Shown piece after piece: positions 6,500 through 14,157 of a stretch of 64,000 bases of DNA (position 1 is the first letter of the stretch; every line of letters starts with the position of its first letter). Both the position numbers and the translations under genes were made by a program. Under the pieces are notes generated by a model. That model was not told the origin of the DNA. It ran no database searches and saw only the letters and a list, made by a program, of their open reading frames with translations. Source of the DNA: DATFVB01 sp963714035 (GTDB lineage: Bacteria > Acidobacteriota > Thermoanaerobaculia > UBA5066 > DATFVB01); contig OY970224.1 of assembly GCA_963714035.1 (NCBI GenBank), positions 3,534,001-3,598,000 on the forward strand. Direction: 5' to 3'.

Positions 6500-7513
6500 T
6501 CAAACTAGGACACTACCGAGCGAGAGCCGCCGGACGATCTTCTTCGTGAGCGAGGGCGTTGCCGATCGCTCGATCTGCGGCGCGGTCATCCATCGGTCGC
6601 CCGGCTCTGGCGCCACGCCGTGAGCGCGATAGATCTCGACACGAACTCGCCTTCCGGCGATCGGCTGTTCGACCGTTCCCTCGGACCGTGACGCCGCCCC
6701 GGGAAACCTCCGCCGGAAGCGGGCGCGCGCGGCGGGGAGCGATTCGCCTTCCTCGCCCGGCAGCTCCCACATCCCGGAAAGGAAGCCGGATCGGCGCCGG
6801 CGCAGGAGGACGCGCCCCTCCGGCGAGACCGCGGCCGCCACACAGCGAAAGAACGGACGCGCGGCGGGGCGCTTCGGCCGCACCGGAAACGCCGGGACGG
6901 ATCCCGCGGCGAACGCGGCGCAGTGCGCCGCCAGTGGACACGACGGGCAGTCGGGGCGTCTCGGGCGGCAGATCGTCTGGCCGAGATCGAAGATGGCAGC
7001 GACGGAATCCCCGGGACGGCGAGCGGAGAGCACCTCGGCGACGCGCGTTTCCGGTTCCGCCGTCGCGAAGAGACGCGAAACGACCCGGCGAATGTTCGCC
7101 TCCATCGGAAGCGTGGGCCTTCCGAACGCGATCGCGGCGACGGCGCGCGACATGTACTCGCCCATCCCGGGAAGCGTCCGGAGCTCTTCTTCGGTCTCGG
7201 GCAGTCTCCCGCCGTGCTTTTCGACGACGATGCGAGCGGCGCGTTGAAGGTTTCGCGCGCGCGCGTAGTAGCCGAGCCCCGACCAGGCGGCGAGCACGGC
7301 GTCGGGACGGGCGCGGGCGAGAGACTCGATCGTCGGGAACTTCCGCAGGAACTTCGCATAGCGGGGAAGCACGGTCTGGACGGTCGTCTGCTGGAGCATG
7401 ACCTCCGAGACCCAAATTGCGTACGGATCCTTCGTTCCACGCCAGGGGAGCTCGCGCTTCTCGCGGTCGAACCAGGCGAGGAGGTTCAGACGAAGACGAT
7501 CGCCGCCGGACAT
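6500..7513 (-). CDS. mutY: A/G-specific adenine glycosylase MutY, 3' end altered by transposon
   Basis: A 337-residue base-excision enzyme removing adenine opposite 8-oxoguanine. Visible are the substrate-binding region with Glu37 (SEVMLQQTTVQ), the helix-hairpin-helix LPGMGEY (114-120), the iron-sulfur loop Cys182-x6-Cys189-x2-Cys192-x5-Cys198, and a C-terminal NUDIX-like domain (~220-330). The residue that is the catalytic Asp in the family (Asp138 of E. coli) is Glu138 here (PMEANIRRV). The last five residues (Gly-Ser-Val-Leu-Val) and the stop come from the transposon. Without it the protein would end Ala-Ser-Leu-Asp-Arg-Ser-Ala at a stop at 4006-4008. The lost tail is short and outside known catalytic parts, so activity may be kept. 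Confidence 0.88.
   Translation of the reverse strand: MSGGDRLRLNLLAWFDREKRELPWRGTKDPYAIWVSEVMLQQTTVQTVLPRYAKFLRKFPTIESLARARPDAVLAAWSGLGYYARARNLQRAARIVVEKHGGRLPETEEELRTLPGMGEYMSRAVAAIAFGRPTLPMEANIRRVVSRLFATAEPETRVAEVLSARRPGDSVAAIFDLGQTICRPRRPDCPSCPLAAHCAAFAAGSVPAFPVRPKRPAARPFFRCVAAAVSPEGRVLLRRRRSGFLSGMWELPGEEGESLPAARARFRRRFPGAASRSEGTVEQPIAGRRVRVEIYRAHGVAPEPGDRWMTAPQIERSATPSLTKKIVRRLSLGSVLV
6501..6516 (-). repeat. Right terminal inverted repeat of the IS1-like element
   Basis: CAAACTAGGACACTAC, the exact complement of 4039-4054. It supplies the new last codons of mutY; the TGA stop reads across its inner edge at 6500-6502. Confidence 0.92.
6517..6526 (+). repeat. Right target-site duplication (10 bp)
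   Basis: CGAGCGAGAG, identical to 4029-4038. It lies within mutY coding sequence (Leu-Ser-Leu near the C-terminus). Confidence 0.9.
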
Positions 7514-7526
7514 CGGGCCGAGCGTA

Positions 7527-7569
7527 GCAGACGGGTCGGCTCGGTCCGGTTCCGCGCCGACCCGTCTGC
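7527..7569 (-). terminator. Strong hairpin between the secreted-protein gene and mutY
   Basis: A perfect 14-bp inverted repeat (GCAGACGGGTCGGC at 7527-7540, complement at 7556-7569) with a 15-base loop. It follows the stop of the secreted-protein gene and precedes the mutY start. There is no T run, so it may be a Rho-dependent or attenuating structure, not a classical intrinsic terminator. Confidence 0.5.
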
Positions 7570-7577
7570 GCGAGCTC

Positions 7578-9716
7578 TCAACGCGGTGTCGCCCTGGAGC
7601 CTTCCGCGTTCCAGCCCGCTTCCCGGTCCCAGCCCAGTCGATGCGCGGTCTCGACGTTGATCGAACCGTCCTCGTTCAGAATTCCCGTTGCTTTCAGCCG
7701 GCGAACGCTCTCGGCCGGCAATCCGGTCTCGAATCGCGTGTCGTCCGGCGATCTCGGACGAAAATCACGGTTTTCCGAGACGGGCTGGAAATCGCGGAAG
7801 GCCTTCCGCACGCCGTTGATCACGTAATTGAACGCCACGTCGCTCGAGCCCTGGATCACGATGCGGTCGAGGTCCTGATGAACGACGGCGAGCACCGCGA
7901 GGCCGCCCACCGGAGTCGCGACGGCCGTCAACCCATCCGGAGACGTGACCATCCGGAAGTCGTCGGGCACGTCGATCGTCGCGAACCCGCCGACGATGTG
8001 ACCGGTTCCGCGGAAATATGTTCCCGATTCGCGCCCTTCGAGACAGATATAACGGATTTCTTTCGTCGGGTCCGAGGAGTGTGGTTCGACGAAGGACTTG
8101 ACTCCGGTCGCGCCGATGCTCCCGAAGGCGTAGAGGGCGTCCGCGCCCGAGCTGGAACCGGCGACGCCGTAGGATGAGCTCGACGAACCATAAACGCCGT
8201 CGTTGGACGTCGAATAGCCCTCAACGCCGTCGAAGGTCGACGAAGTACCGGATACCCCGGCACCCGACGTGGAAGCGCCGGAAACGCCCGGTCCGGTAGA
8301 GGAATTCGTTCCGTACACGCCCGCCTTGCTGGCCTGCCCGGCGTCCCCCTCGACCCCGTGGTTGTTCGCGCTCTGGGCGACCACCCCCTGGCCGTTCGTT
8401 CCGTAGAAGTACCCGCCCGAGCCTGTCGATGAATTGTTTCCGTAGACTCCGGCTCCGTTGCCCGAGCCAGAGCCCTGAACCCCGCTCCCCGATCCCGTAT
8501 TCGTCGCGGCGAACGCAGCGTTGCTCGATGAAACCGAGCCGTTGAACGGCAGCGTCAATCCGCCGCCGCCTCCTCCGCTCGCGGCAATCGTGAGCGTGTT
8601 GCCGGACGGAGTCAGCGAGACGTTCGAGCCGGCTGCCAGGGTGACGGCGTCATGGAGGCCATTGACCGAACGGACGACCTGCCCATTGGCGATCGCGAGC
8701 GGAGAGCCTCCCGTGCCCGACCCGGAGAGACTGGCGTCGTGGGTAACGGATGTGATTCCGGATCCCCCGCCGCCGGTATAGGCGATCTCAATCGAGCTGC
8801 CGGAGGGCGTGATCGATATCCCGCTGCCCGGCGTAAGCGTCAGCGCGCCGGTCAGCGCGTTCAAGCTGGTGACTCCCGAGCCGCCTCCTCCGCCCCCGAG
8901 GAGTGAATCGCGGAAGCTCATCTCGAAGCCGGAGGAGTCCTGGGACTCGTTGGCGAGCTGCGCGCCGGCGAGAAGTATCGATCCGGAACCCGCCGTCACG
9001 GTCGCGGTGATGCGCGCGTTCGTCGTCGCGAGGTTGACCGCGAGGTCGTCGACGCCGGGCTGGATCTGCTCGTAGGGCTGAAGCATGTAGTCCTTCGAGC
9101 CGAGCGAGTGGCCGTCTCCGTCGGAGAGGACGACGTGAGCGGTCGCCGAAGCGCCGCTCGTCTCGACGAGCGCGAAGTTGTACCGGAAGTTCTCCGCCCC
9201 GCCCTGGTCGATTCCCTGGATCGACGCCGACTGGCCGAGAGAGATCGAGAACGATTTCGGTACGCCCGCGAAGAAGAGTCCCTCGGTGTTCCCGAGATCG
9301 TCGCCGGGATTCTGGTTGTAGATGCGTTCGGAAACGAGGATCTCGCCGTCGGAGATGACGCGCGCGGCGCCGAGGTCGTTGACGAGCCCGAGCTTCGTTT
9401 CGACGACGTTCTCGTAGACCTTCGTTTCTCCCGCGGCGAGCGTGTCGGAAAATGACGCCGGCGAGGTGTTGGCCTGCCCCTGCTTCAGGAACTCGAACGT
9501 GATATGGACCGTTGCTCCGGTCAAGTTCGTCGCCCAGATCGTCGTGTAGAACTCGGCGCCGAACTTCCCCGGAATCCGCCCGACGGCCGGCAGGAACGAT
9601 TCCGTCGACGCGAAGCCGGCGAAGGCCCGCCCCGCCCCGACGAGCGCTGCCGCTGCGACCAGACACACGAATGCCCCGTGGATGGACTTCGTCCACTTAC
9701 CCCGATCCGTCGTCAT
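7578..9716 (-). CDS. Large modular secreted protein, paralogue 1
   Basis: A 712-residue protein. A signal peptide (residues 1-33, cut near AFA) leads into a ~245-residue N-terminal domain (GFASTESFLPAVGRIPG ... QDSSGFEMSFRD) shared closely with the paralogue at 10347-12266. Then come Gly/Ser/Thr-rich stretches with two or three related units (ITPSGSSIEIAYTGGGG, LTPSGNTLTIAASGGGG), a run of GVYG/GVSG/GVEG mini-repeats (~390-520) like those of trimeric fibre stalks, and a ~180-residue C-terminal domain (KSFVEPHSSDPTKEIRYI) related in pattern to exported fibre C-domains. Function unknown; a surface or released fibre is an inference. The leader AGGAGGACAAAATG is shared with the paralogue. Confidence 0.75.
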   Translation of the reverse strand: MTTDRGKWTKSIHGAFVCLVAAAALVGAGRAFAGFASTESFLPAVGRIPGKFGAEFYTTIWATNLTGATVHITFEFLKQGQANTSPASFSDTLAAGETKVYENVVETKLGLVNDLGAARVISDGEILVSERIYNQNPGDDLGNTEGLFFAGVPKSFSISLGQSASIQGIDQGGAENFRYNFALVETSGASATAHVVLSDGDGHSLGSKDYMLQPYEQIQPGVDDLAVNLATTNARITATVTAGSGSILLAGAQLANESQDSSGFEMSFRDSLLGGGGGGSGVTSLNALTGALTLTPGSGISITPSGSSIEIAYTGGGGSGITSVTHDASLSGSGTGGSPLAIANGQVVRSVNGLHDAVTLAAGSNVSLTPSGNTLTIAASGGGGGGLTLPFNGSVSSSNAAFAATNTGSGSGVQGSGSGNGAGVYGNNSSTGSGGYFYGTNGQGVVAQSANNHGVEGDAGQASKAGVYGTNSSTGPGVSGASTSGAGVSGTSSTFDGVEGYSTSNDGVYGSSSSSYGVAGSSSGADALYAFGSIGATGVKSFVEPHSSDPTKEIRYICLEGRESGTYFRGTGHIVGGFATIDVPDDFRMVTSPDGLTAVATPVGGLAVLAVVHQDLDRIVIQGSSDVAFNYVINGVRKAFRDFQPVSENRDFRPRSPDDTRFETGLPAESVRRLKATGILNEDGSINVETAHRLGWDREAGWNAEGSRATPR

Positions 9717-9766
9717 TTTGTCCTCCTGGGAAAATTGATTCCCCGACAGACGGAATTATAGAACAG

Positions 9767-10327
9767 TCAGCCGTTCGGGATCTCCCAGAGGTTCTTCACG
9801 TCGGGATGGTCCCAGGCGATGCGGTATTCGTCGGGATCGGCGAGGTCGAACGCCTTCGTCACGACGTAGAGGAGCGAGCATGGATTCGTCAGCGGGCGGT
9901 AGCCGTGGGCGACGCCTTCCGGAATGCGCACGACGACGTCGTTGCCGTCTCCGGCGACGATCATCTGGGTCTTTCGAAACGTCGGAGAGGCCTTGCGCAC
10001 GTCGTAGAGAACGATCTTGATCTTCGAAGGCGGAGGGCAGAACCAGATGTCTTCCTGGGCGAGGTGGTAGTGAAGCCCCTTGATGTGGTCGTCGGCGTTC
10101 ACGACCGAAAAGTTGAGCTGCGCGGGGACGACGCCGTCCCAGAAGCGGGCGAGGTCGCGGCCGTGCTCGCCCGATGCGCCATTTCGGTACACCTCCAGGA
10201 AGAATCCCCGGTCATCGACGATCCTCGAGAGCCGGTGGATGCGGACGCCCTCTATCGCCGTCTTCGGGCCATAGCTTTTCGAGGCGCCTGTGTGCTCGTC
10301 GGCGACGTCGCTTTTCAGAATCGGCAT
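9767..10327 (-). CDS. RmlC-like dTDP-4-dehydrorhamnose 3,5-epimerase family protein
   Basis: A 186-residue cupin-fold protein. The ATG at 10327 gives an N-terminus typical of the family; the open frame upstream is a shadow of the neighbouring gene. The RmlC pattern is visible: DDRGFFLEVYRNG (residues ~38-50), QLNFSVVNADDHIKGLHYHL with the catalytic-type His in GLHYH, then KIKIVLYDVR and VVRIPEGVAHGYRPL. The last gives a well-formed cupin exit strand. It may epimerise a nucleotide-sugar keto intermediate for surface polysaccharide, but other RmlC family members are isomerases of different sugars. It sits alone between two secreted-protein paralogues; no other rml gene is adjacent. Confidence 0.8.
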   Translation of the reverse strand: MPILKSDVADEHTGASKSYGPKTAIEGVRIHRLSRIVDDRGFFLEVYRNGASGEHGRDLARFWDGVVPAQLNFSVVNADDHIKGLHYHLAQEDIWFCPPPSKIKIVLYDVRKASPTFRKTQMIVAGDGNDVVVRIPEGVAHGYRPLTNPCSLLYVVTKAFDLADPDEYRIAWDHPDVKNLWEIPNG

Positions 10328-10346
10328 GGCGGCCGATTCTAGCCGA

Positions 10347-12266
10347 TCACGGTGCTTGAACGGCCGATTCTGCCTTCCGCAGAGGCACGTCCGGGCGGCC
10401 GGACCATCCGATGCCCCGCGAAGCCGAGAGCCCCCACGCCTCCGGGTGAAGGTAGAAACCGCGCTCTCCTTCCGGCTTCGCTTCCTCGACGACGAGTGGA
10501 TGCGCGGCGGCCCAGCGGTCGTTCCGGACACCGGTGACCTGCCAGGAGACTTTGGTCCCCGGCGCCCCACCCGCGATCCGGAAACGGCCGCCCTGGATCT
10601 CGTCGGCGACGTACAGATCGCGGGCCGGGCTCCCGATCGCCGTCAGCTGGTAGCGGAAGTCACGGTTCTCCGCCTCCATCCATTCCGGAACGTCGACGAC
10701 GGCCTCGCCGCGCGCGTCGAGCCGCACGTTTCCGGAGTAGATGTTCAGCATCTCGGACGACTCGATCGACGCGTGGACGAGATACTTCCCTTCGGGATCG
10801 AGCGGATGGTCGATCTTGAAGTCCTTCGTTCCCGCGAAGATCTTCCCCACGACGTGGAGGTCGTTCTCGATCCGGACGTTTCCGGCGTAGAAGTGCCCGG
10901 CGAGGCCGCCGTTGGCGGCGTTGCCCCCGATTCCGGCGGTCTGGCCCGTGCCGTCGGCTTCTCCGAATACGCCGTATCCGTTCACGGTCGTCAGGCCGTA
11001 CACGCCGCTGAACAGGTTGGCGCTCGTCTGACCGAAGACGCCGTCAGCACCGGCGCCCGTCCCATAGATTCCGGCGCCCGTGCCGTACGCAGCCCCTGTG
11101 ACTCCGTTTCCCGCCCCCAGGGCGCTCCCAGCAACGCCGTCTCCGTGGGAGGCCTGCCCCTGGACTCCCGGTCCGGTGCCGGCGTTGACCCCGAATAACG
11201 ACCCGGCAAGGTTGGAGCCGGACGCAAACACCGGGACGGTGAGCCCCAACGGCGATCCGCTTGTCCCGTCGCCCGTCAACGTCCCGTCGTGTGTGACGGA
11301 TGTCAGACCCGACGCGCCTCCTCCCGTGTACGCGACGGTAATCGAAGTTCCCGACGGGATGATCGAGATCCCGTTGCCCGACTTCAGCGTCAGCGCTCCC
11401 GTTAGTCCGTTCAGGCTCGTGACACCCGCCGTTCCCCCGCCCGATCCGAGGAGGTCGTCGCGGAAGCTCATCTCGAATCCCGAAGAGTCCTGCGAAACAT
11501 TCGCAAGCTGAGCCCCGGCCAGGAGTACCGAGCCCGTGCCGGAGGTCACCGTCGCCGTGATCCGGGCGTTGGTCGTGGAGATGTTGGACACGACGTCGCC
11601 AACGCCCGGCTGGAGCTGCTCGTAGGGAGACAGTGAAAACGCCTTCTGCCCGAGGAGGGCCCCGCCGCCGTCGAAGACCTGGACGTTCACGATCGCCGAT
11701 CCACCTCCCGTCTCGACGAGGGCGAAGTTGTAGCGGAAGTTCTCCGCTCCTCCCTGGTCGACACCCTGGATCGAGGCGGATTGTCCGGCAGAGATCGAAA
11801 AGCCCCTGGGCACGCCGGCGAAGAACAATCCTTCCGTGTCGCCCAGATCGGCCCCGGGCGCCTGGTTGTAGATGCGCTCGGCGACGAGGACCTCGCCGTC
11901 GGAAACGACCCGCGCGGCCCCCAGGGCGTCGCTCAGGCCGAGCATGGACTCGACGACGTTTTCGTAGACCTTCGTCTCGCCGGGCGCGAGCGTGTCGGTG
12001 AACTTCGCGGGATTCGGGTTGGCCTGCCCGGCCTTGAGGAACTCGAACGTGAAGTGCACGGGCACGCCCGTCAGGTTGGTCGTCCAGACGGTCGTGTAGA
12101 ACTGCGCGCCGTTCTCGCCGGGGATCCGTCCGACGGCCGGCAGGAAGGATTCCGTCGACGCGAACCCCGCGGAACAGGGGAGTGCAAGAGACGCAGCGAC
12201 GGCCGCTGAAGCGAGGCGACGGAGAGCCGCTCCGGAACGCCGGCCCGAGCTCGATGCTCGATTCAT
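10347..12266 (-). CDS. Large modular secreted protein, paralogue 2
   Basis: A 639-residue protein starting at the ATG at 12266, which has a full AAAGGAGG seven bases upstream. Signal peptide (residues ~1-40), then the same ~245-residue N-domain as the 7578-9716 protein (GFASTESFLPAVGRIPG ... SSGFEMSFRDDLLG). The middle has one Gly/Ser hinge unit and a shorter run of GVAG/GVTG/GIYG/GVFG mini-repeats (~365-455). The C-terminal ~185 residues (DFKIDHPLDPEGKYLVHASI, then SEMLNIYSGNVRLD and RDFRYQLTAIG) form a different C-domain from the paralogue, one that recurs in fibre-like exoproteins of Acidobacteria and relatives. Domain swapping at the C-terminus suggests different partners. Confidence 0.75.
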   Translation of the reverse strand: MNRASSSGRRSGAALRRLASAAVAASLALPCSAGFASTESFLPAVGRIPGENGAQFYTTVWTTNLTGVPVHFTFEFLKAGQANPNPAKFTDTLAPGETKVYENVVESMLGLSDALGAARVVSDGEVLVAERIYNQAPGADLGDTEGLFFAGVPRGFSISAGQSASIQGVDQGGAENFRYNFALVETGGGSAIVNVQVFDGGGALLGQKAFSLSPYEQLQPGVGDVVSNISTTNARITATVTSGTGSVLLAGAQLANVSQDSSGFEMSFRDDLLGSGGGTAGVTSLNGLTGALTLKSGNGISIIPSGTSITVAYTGGGASGLTSVTHDGTLTGDGTSGSPLGLTVPVFASGSNLAGSLFGVNAGTGPGVQGQASHGDGVAGSALGAGNGVTGAAYGTGAGIYGTGAGADGVFGQTSANLFSGVYGLTTVNGYGVFGEADGTGQTAGIGGNAANGGLAGHFYAGNVRIENDLHVVGKIFAGTKDFKIDHPLDPEGKYLVHASIESSEMLNIYSGNVRLDARGEAVVDVPEWMEAENRDFRYQLTAIGSPARDLYVADEIQGGRFRIAGGAPGTKVSWQVTGVRNDRWAAAHPLVVEEAKPEGERGFYLHPEAWGLSASRGIGWSGRPDVPLRKAESAVQAP

Positions 12267-12357
12267 TTTGTCCTCCTTTGTTGTGGGCTCCGGGCGAGCA
12301 ATTTTTATGCCGCCAGCATGGCAGCGGGCGATGCTACGATTCGCGCGGAGGCCTCCC

Positions 12358-12822
12358 ATGAAGCTCCGATTCGTTCCGTTCGTTCTGGCGGCGGCCGCCA
12401 TCGCCTCGGCGCAGACCGGCAACCCTCTGCCCAAGAACTTCAAGATGATCATCGACGGGGGGGAGACGCCCGGTATCGCGAGCTTCGCGATCGATTTCGA
12501 GCGGAACGCCTCGATCGCCTATTCACCCCGCGTGATCGCCGCTCCCGCCGGCGCGCCTCGCCTGACGATCAATCTCACCCCGAAGGGATTGAACGCCCTG
12601 CAGGGCTGGTTGAACGACGCGGGGTCCGGCGGGTCGGTGACTCCCAAGTCGATCGAGATCCAGAGCATCGACAACGAAGGGACGCTCCTCATCGACTGGC
12701 GGATCGACGGCGCCCTGCCCGTCGCGATCGCTCAGCTCTCCTCGGGCACCGGCAACGAGCCGGAAGTGGCCGTGATCCTGCAGTTCGAAAAGCTGACGCT
12801 GGTCAAGGCGAAGTCGGACTAG
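12358..12822 (+). CDS. Secreted protein resembling phage tail-tube (T4 gp19-like) proteins
   Basis: A 154-residue protein; ATG at 12358 follows GCGGAGG. Residues 1-19 form a signal peptide ending at SAQ. The rest matches in outline the small tail-tube family: NFKMIIDGGETPGIASFAID at the start, LNALQGWLND in the middle, then KSIEIQSIDNEGTLLIDWRI, where tail-tube proteins have a strand followed by a Trp. The signal peptide argues against a cytoplasmic phage-tail role, and no other tail genes are nearby. It is divergent from paralogue 2 and could be part of the same exported system (inference). Family call tentative. Confidence 0.55.
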   Translation: MKLRFVPFVLAAAAIASAQTGNPLPKNFKMIIDGGETPGIASFAIDFERNASIAYSPRVIAAPAGAPRLTINLTPKGLNALQGWLNDAGSGGSVTPKSIEIQSIDNEGTLLIDWRIDGALPVAIAQLSSGTGNEPEVAVILQFEKLTLVKAKSD

Positions 12823-12910
12823 ACACGTCGGTGCGTGCGGCGGCATTCCGGCTCCGGACAGAGTCCCGGCCGCCGTTGTCGTGAAGAACGCCGGGACTCA
12901 GTTTAGGTCG

Positions 12911-13012
12911 ACCCGAAAGCGCGATGAGGCGCGAGCCCGACGGGATGCGGGCGTCCGATCCCGCGGCCGCGGGTCGCGGCACACGCGCCCGTCCGGCTCG
13001 ATGCATCGCCGC
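12911..13012 (-). repeat. Dispersed repeat family A, copy 1
   Basis: A ~100-bp intergenic repeat between convergent genes. Its core (GCGAGCCCGACGGGATGCGG and CGCCCGTCCGGCTCGATGCA) matches the complement of 52200-52340 almost base for base. This copy lacks the central hairpin segment seen in the other three. Confidence 0.75.
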
Positions 13013-13021
13013 GCCTGCTCT

Positions 13022-13351
13022 CTAGAATTGGGTGAGGTTGTGGATGGCGTTGACGAGCTCCATCGGCGGCTCGACGAACGCGCACCCCATACCCGGCACG
13101 CGCCCGCTGCCCGTCGGGATCGACGGGAACGCGTCGACGACTTTCGCTTTCGACCGGAACGGCGAGCTTTCGCCGGGGAGGGAGATCGAGAGGTCGATCT
13201 CGCTTCCCGGGGAGAGCGTGTTCGGCGTCGCGAGGTAGACGCCCCGCTCGTTCACCACGACGACGGTCGCGAAGGACGGCGGCTCCGCCTCTTCGATGCG
13301 GAAGTGCGCGGGGCAGAGGACGCGCACCCGGCGAGACGCTCTTTCCGACAT
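13022..13351 (-). CDS. PilZ-domain-like protein
   Basis: A 109-residue single-domain protein. It starts with an Arg-rich stretch (RASRRVRV, the RxxxR site that contacts cyclic di-GMP in PilZ proteins) followed ~25 residues later by VVNERGVYLAT, the place of the D/NxSxxG motif, here with NERG in place of the canonical spacing. The remaining strands (GSEIDLSISLPG, FRSKAKVVDAFP, GMGCAFVEPP) fit the PilZ barrel. The second motif is imperfect, so cyclic di-GMP binding is uncertain. No partner domain is fused. Confidence 0.75.
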   Translation of the reverse strand: MSERASRRVRVLCPAHFRIEEAEPPSFATVVVVNERGVYLATPNTLSPGSEIDLSISLPGESSPFRSKAKVVDAFPSIPTGSGRVPGMGCAFVEPPMELVNAIHNLTQF

Positions 13352-13399
13352 CCGGGTCTCCCTTCTGCCGCGAGGATTCGCGGCGCGTGGCGGCGGGGC

Positions 13400-14104
13400 T
13401 CAGCCCCGGGCATTTTCCATCAGCGGCAGCAGGGTCGACTCGATCTTCCGGAAGAGCGCCGCGGTCGCCTCGACGTCGCGGCGGCAGTACTGCGCGATCT
13501 CGGCGAGGCGGCCGTCCCGATAATACGGTCCGACGGAGTATCCGTCCATCCCCTGTTCCTTGGGGCTCGCGATCCCGAACGTCTTGCAGAAGAAGTCGAG
13601 GTTGAACTTTCGCGCCGCCGAGCCGCCGCCCCCGAAGAACGTCAGCACTTCGAGGAGATCCACGTGGGGACGGACGGAATACCGGTATCCCATCAGGTTC
13701 TTCGAGGGGCGAAGCCCGTGGACGGCGCTCCGGAGCATCATCCAGGGGCAGTCGAACCCGCGTCCGTTGAACGTGACGAAGCGATCGAACCGCGCCATCG
13801 CCTTCCAGAACTCCTCGAGAAACGCCGGTTCGGTGTCGCCGACGAAGTCGAAGAGCCCGTCCTCGGATTTTTCCTCGTGCCGGCCGTCGGCCTTCTCGTA
13901 CCAGACCCGGCCGCGGCCCGTCTCGACGTTCTGCATCGCCAGGACCACGATCTTGCCCGTCATCGGCCACAGGGACAGCCATTCCGGGACGAGACGCTGT
14001 TCCTCCTCGCTCTTCGCGTTCTTCAGAAGGTAGGCGCGCTGGGCGTCGTCCAGGGAGGCCCAATCGACGCCCACGGTCTCGATGTCGAAAACGACCGTGT
14101 TCAA
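13400..14104 (-). CDS. PolB-type (DEDDy-like) 3'-5' exonuclease
   Basis: A 234-residue protein of the predicted exonuclease family related to the proofreading domain of family-B polymerases. The three exonuclease motifs are clear: FDIET at residues 6-10 (Exo I), FNGRGFDCPW near 113 (Exo II) and YCRRDVEATAAL near 207 (Exo III), with the acidic residues needed for two-metal catalysis. No polymerase domain is present. A stand-alone nuclease for DNA or RNA trimming is likely. It is divergent from the radical SAM gene, with 53 bases between starts. Confidence 0.85.
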   Translation of the reverse strand: MNTVVFDIETVGVDWASLDDAQRAYLLKNAKSEEEQRLVPEWLSLWPMTGKIVVLAMQNVETGRGRVWYEKADGRHEEKSEDGLFDFVGDTEPAFLEEFWKAMARFDRFVTFNGRGFDCPWMMLRSAVHGLRPSKNLMGYRYSVRPHVDLLEVLTFFGGGGSAARKFNLDFFCKTFGIASPKEQGMDGYSVGPYYRDGRLAEIAQYCRRDVEATAALFRKIESTLLPLMENARG

Positions 14105-14157
14105 CTCGGCGCATTATAAAATGCCCGGATGCATTCGCGCGGAGTTTCCGAGACCCG

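Larger units (their letters stand above)
4039..6516. mobile_element. IS1-like transposon with passenger genes, inserted in mutY
   Basis: A 2478-bp element bounded by perfect 16-bp inverted repeats (GTAGTGTCCTAGTTTG at 4039-4054 and its complement at 6501-6516) and flanked by the 10-bp direct repeat CGAGCGAGAG (4029-4038 and 6517-6526). Inside are an IS1-like DDE transposase reading toward the left end and four passenger genes: toxin, XRE antitoxin, DUF3467 protein and a Lys/Ala-rich protein. The interior is visibly richer in A/T than its surroundings, which supports acquisition by transfer. Joining the flanks across one target copy restores a longer mutY reading frame. The perfect ends and target repeats imply a recent, possibly still active insertion. 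Confidence 0.92.
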
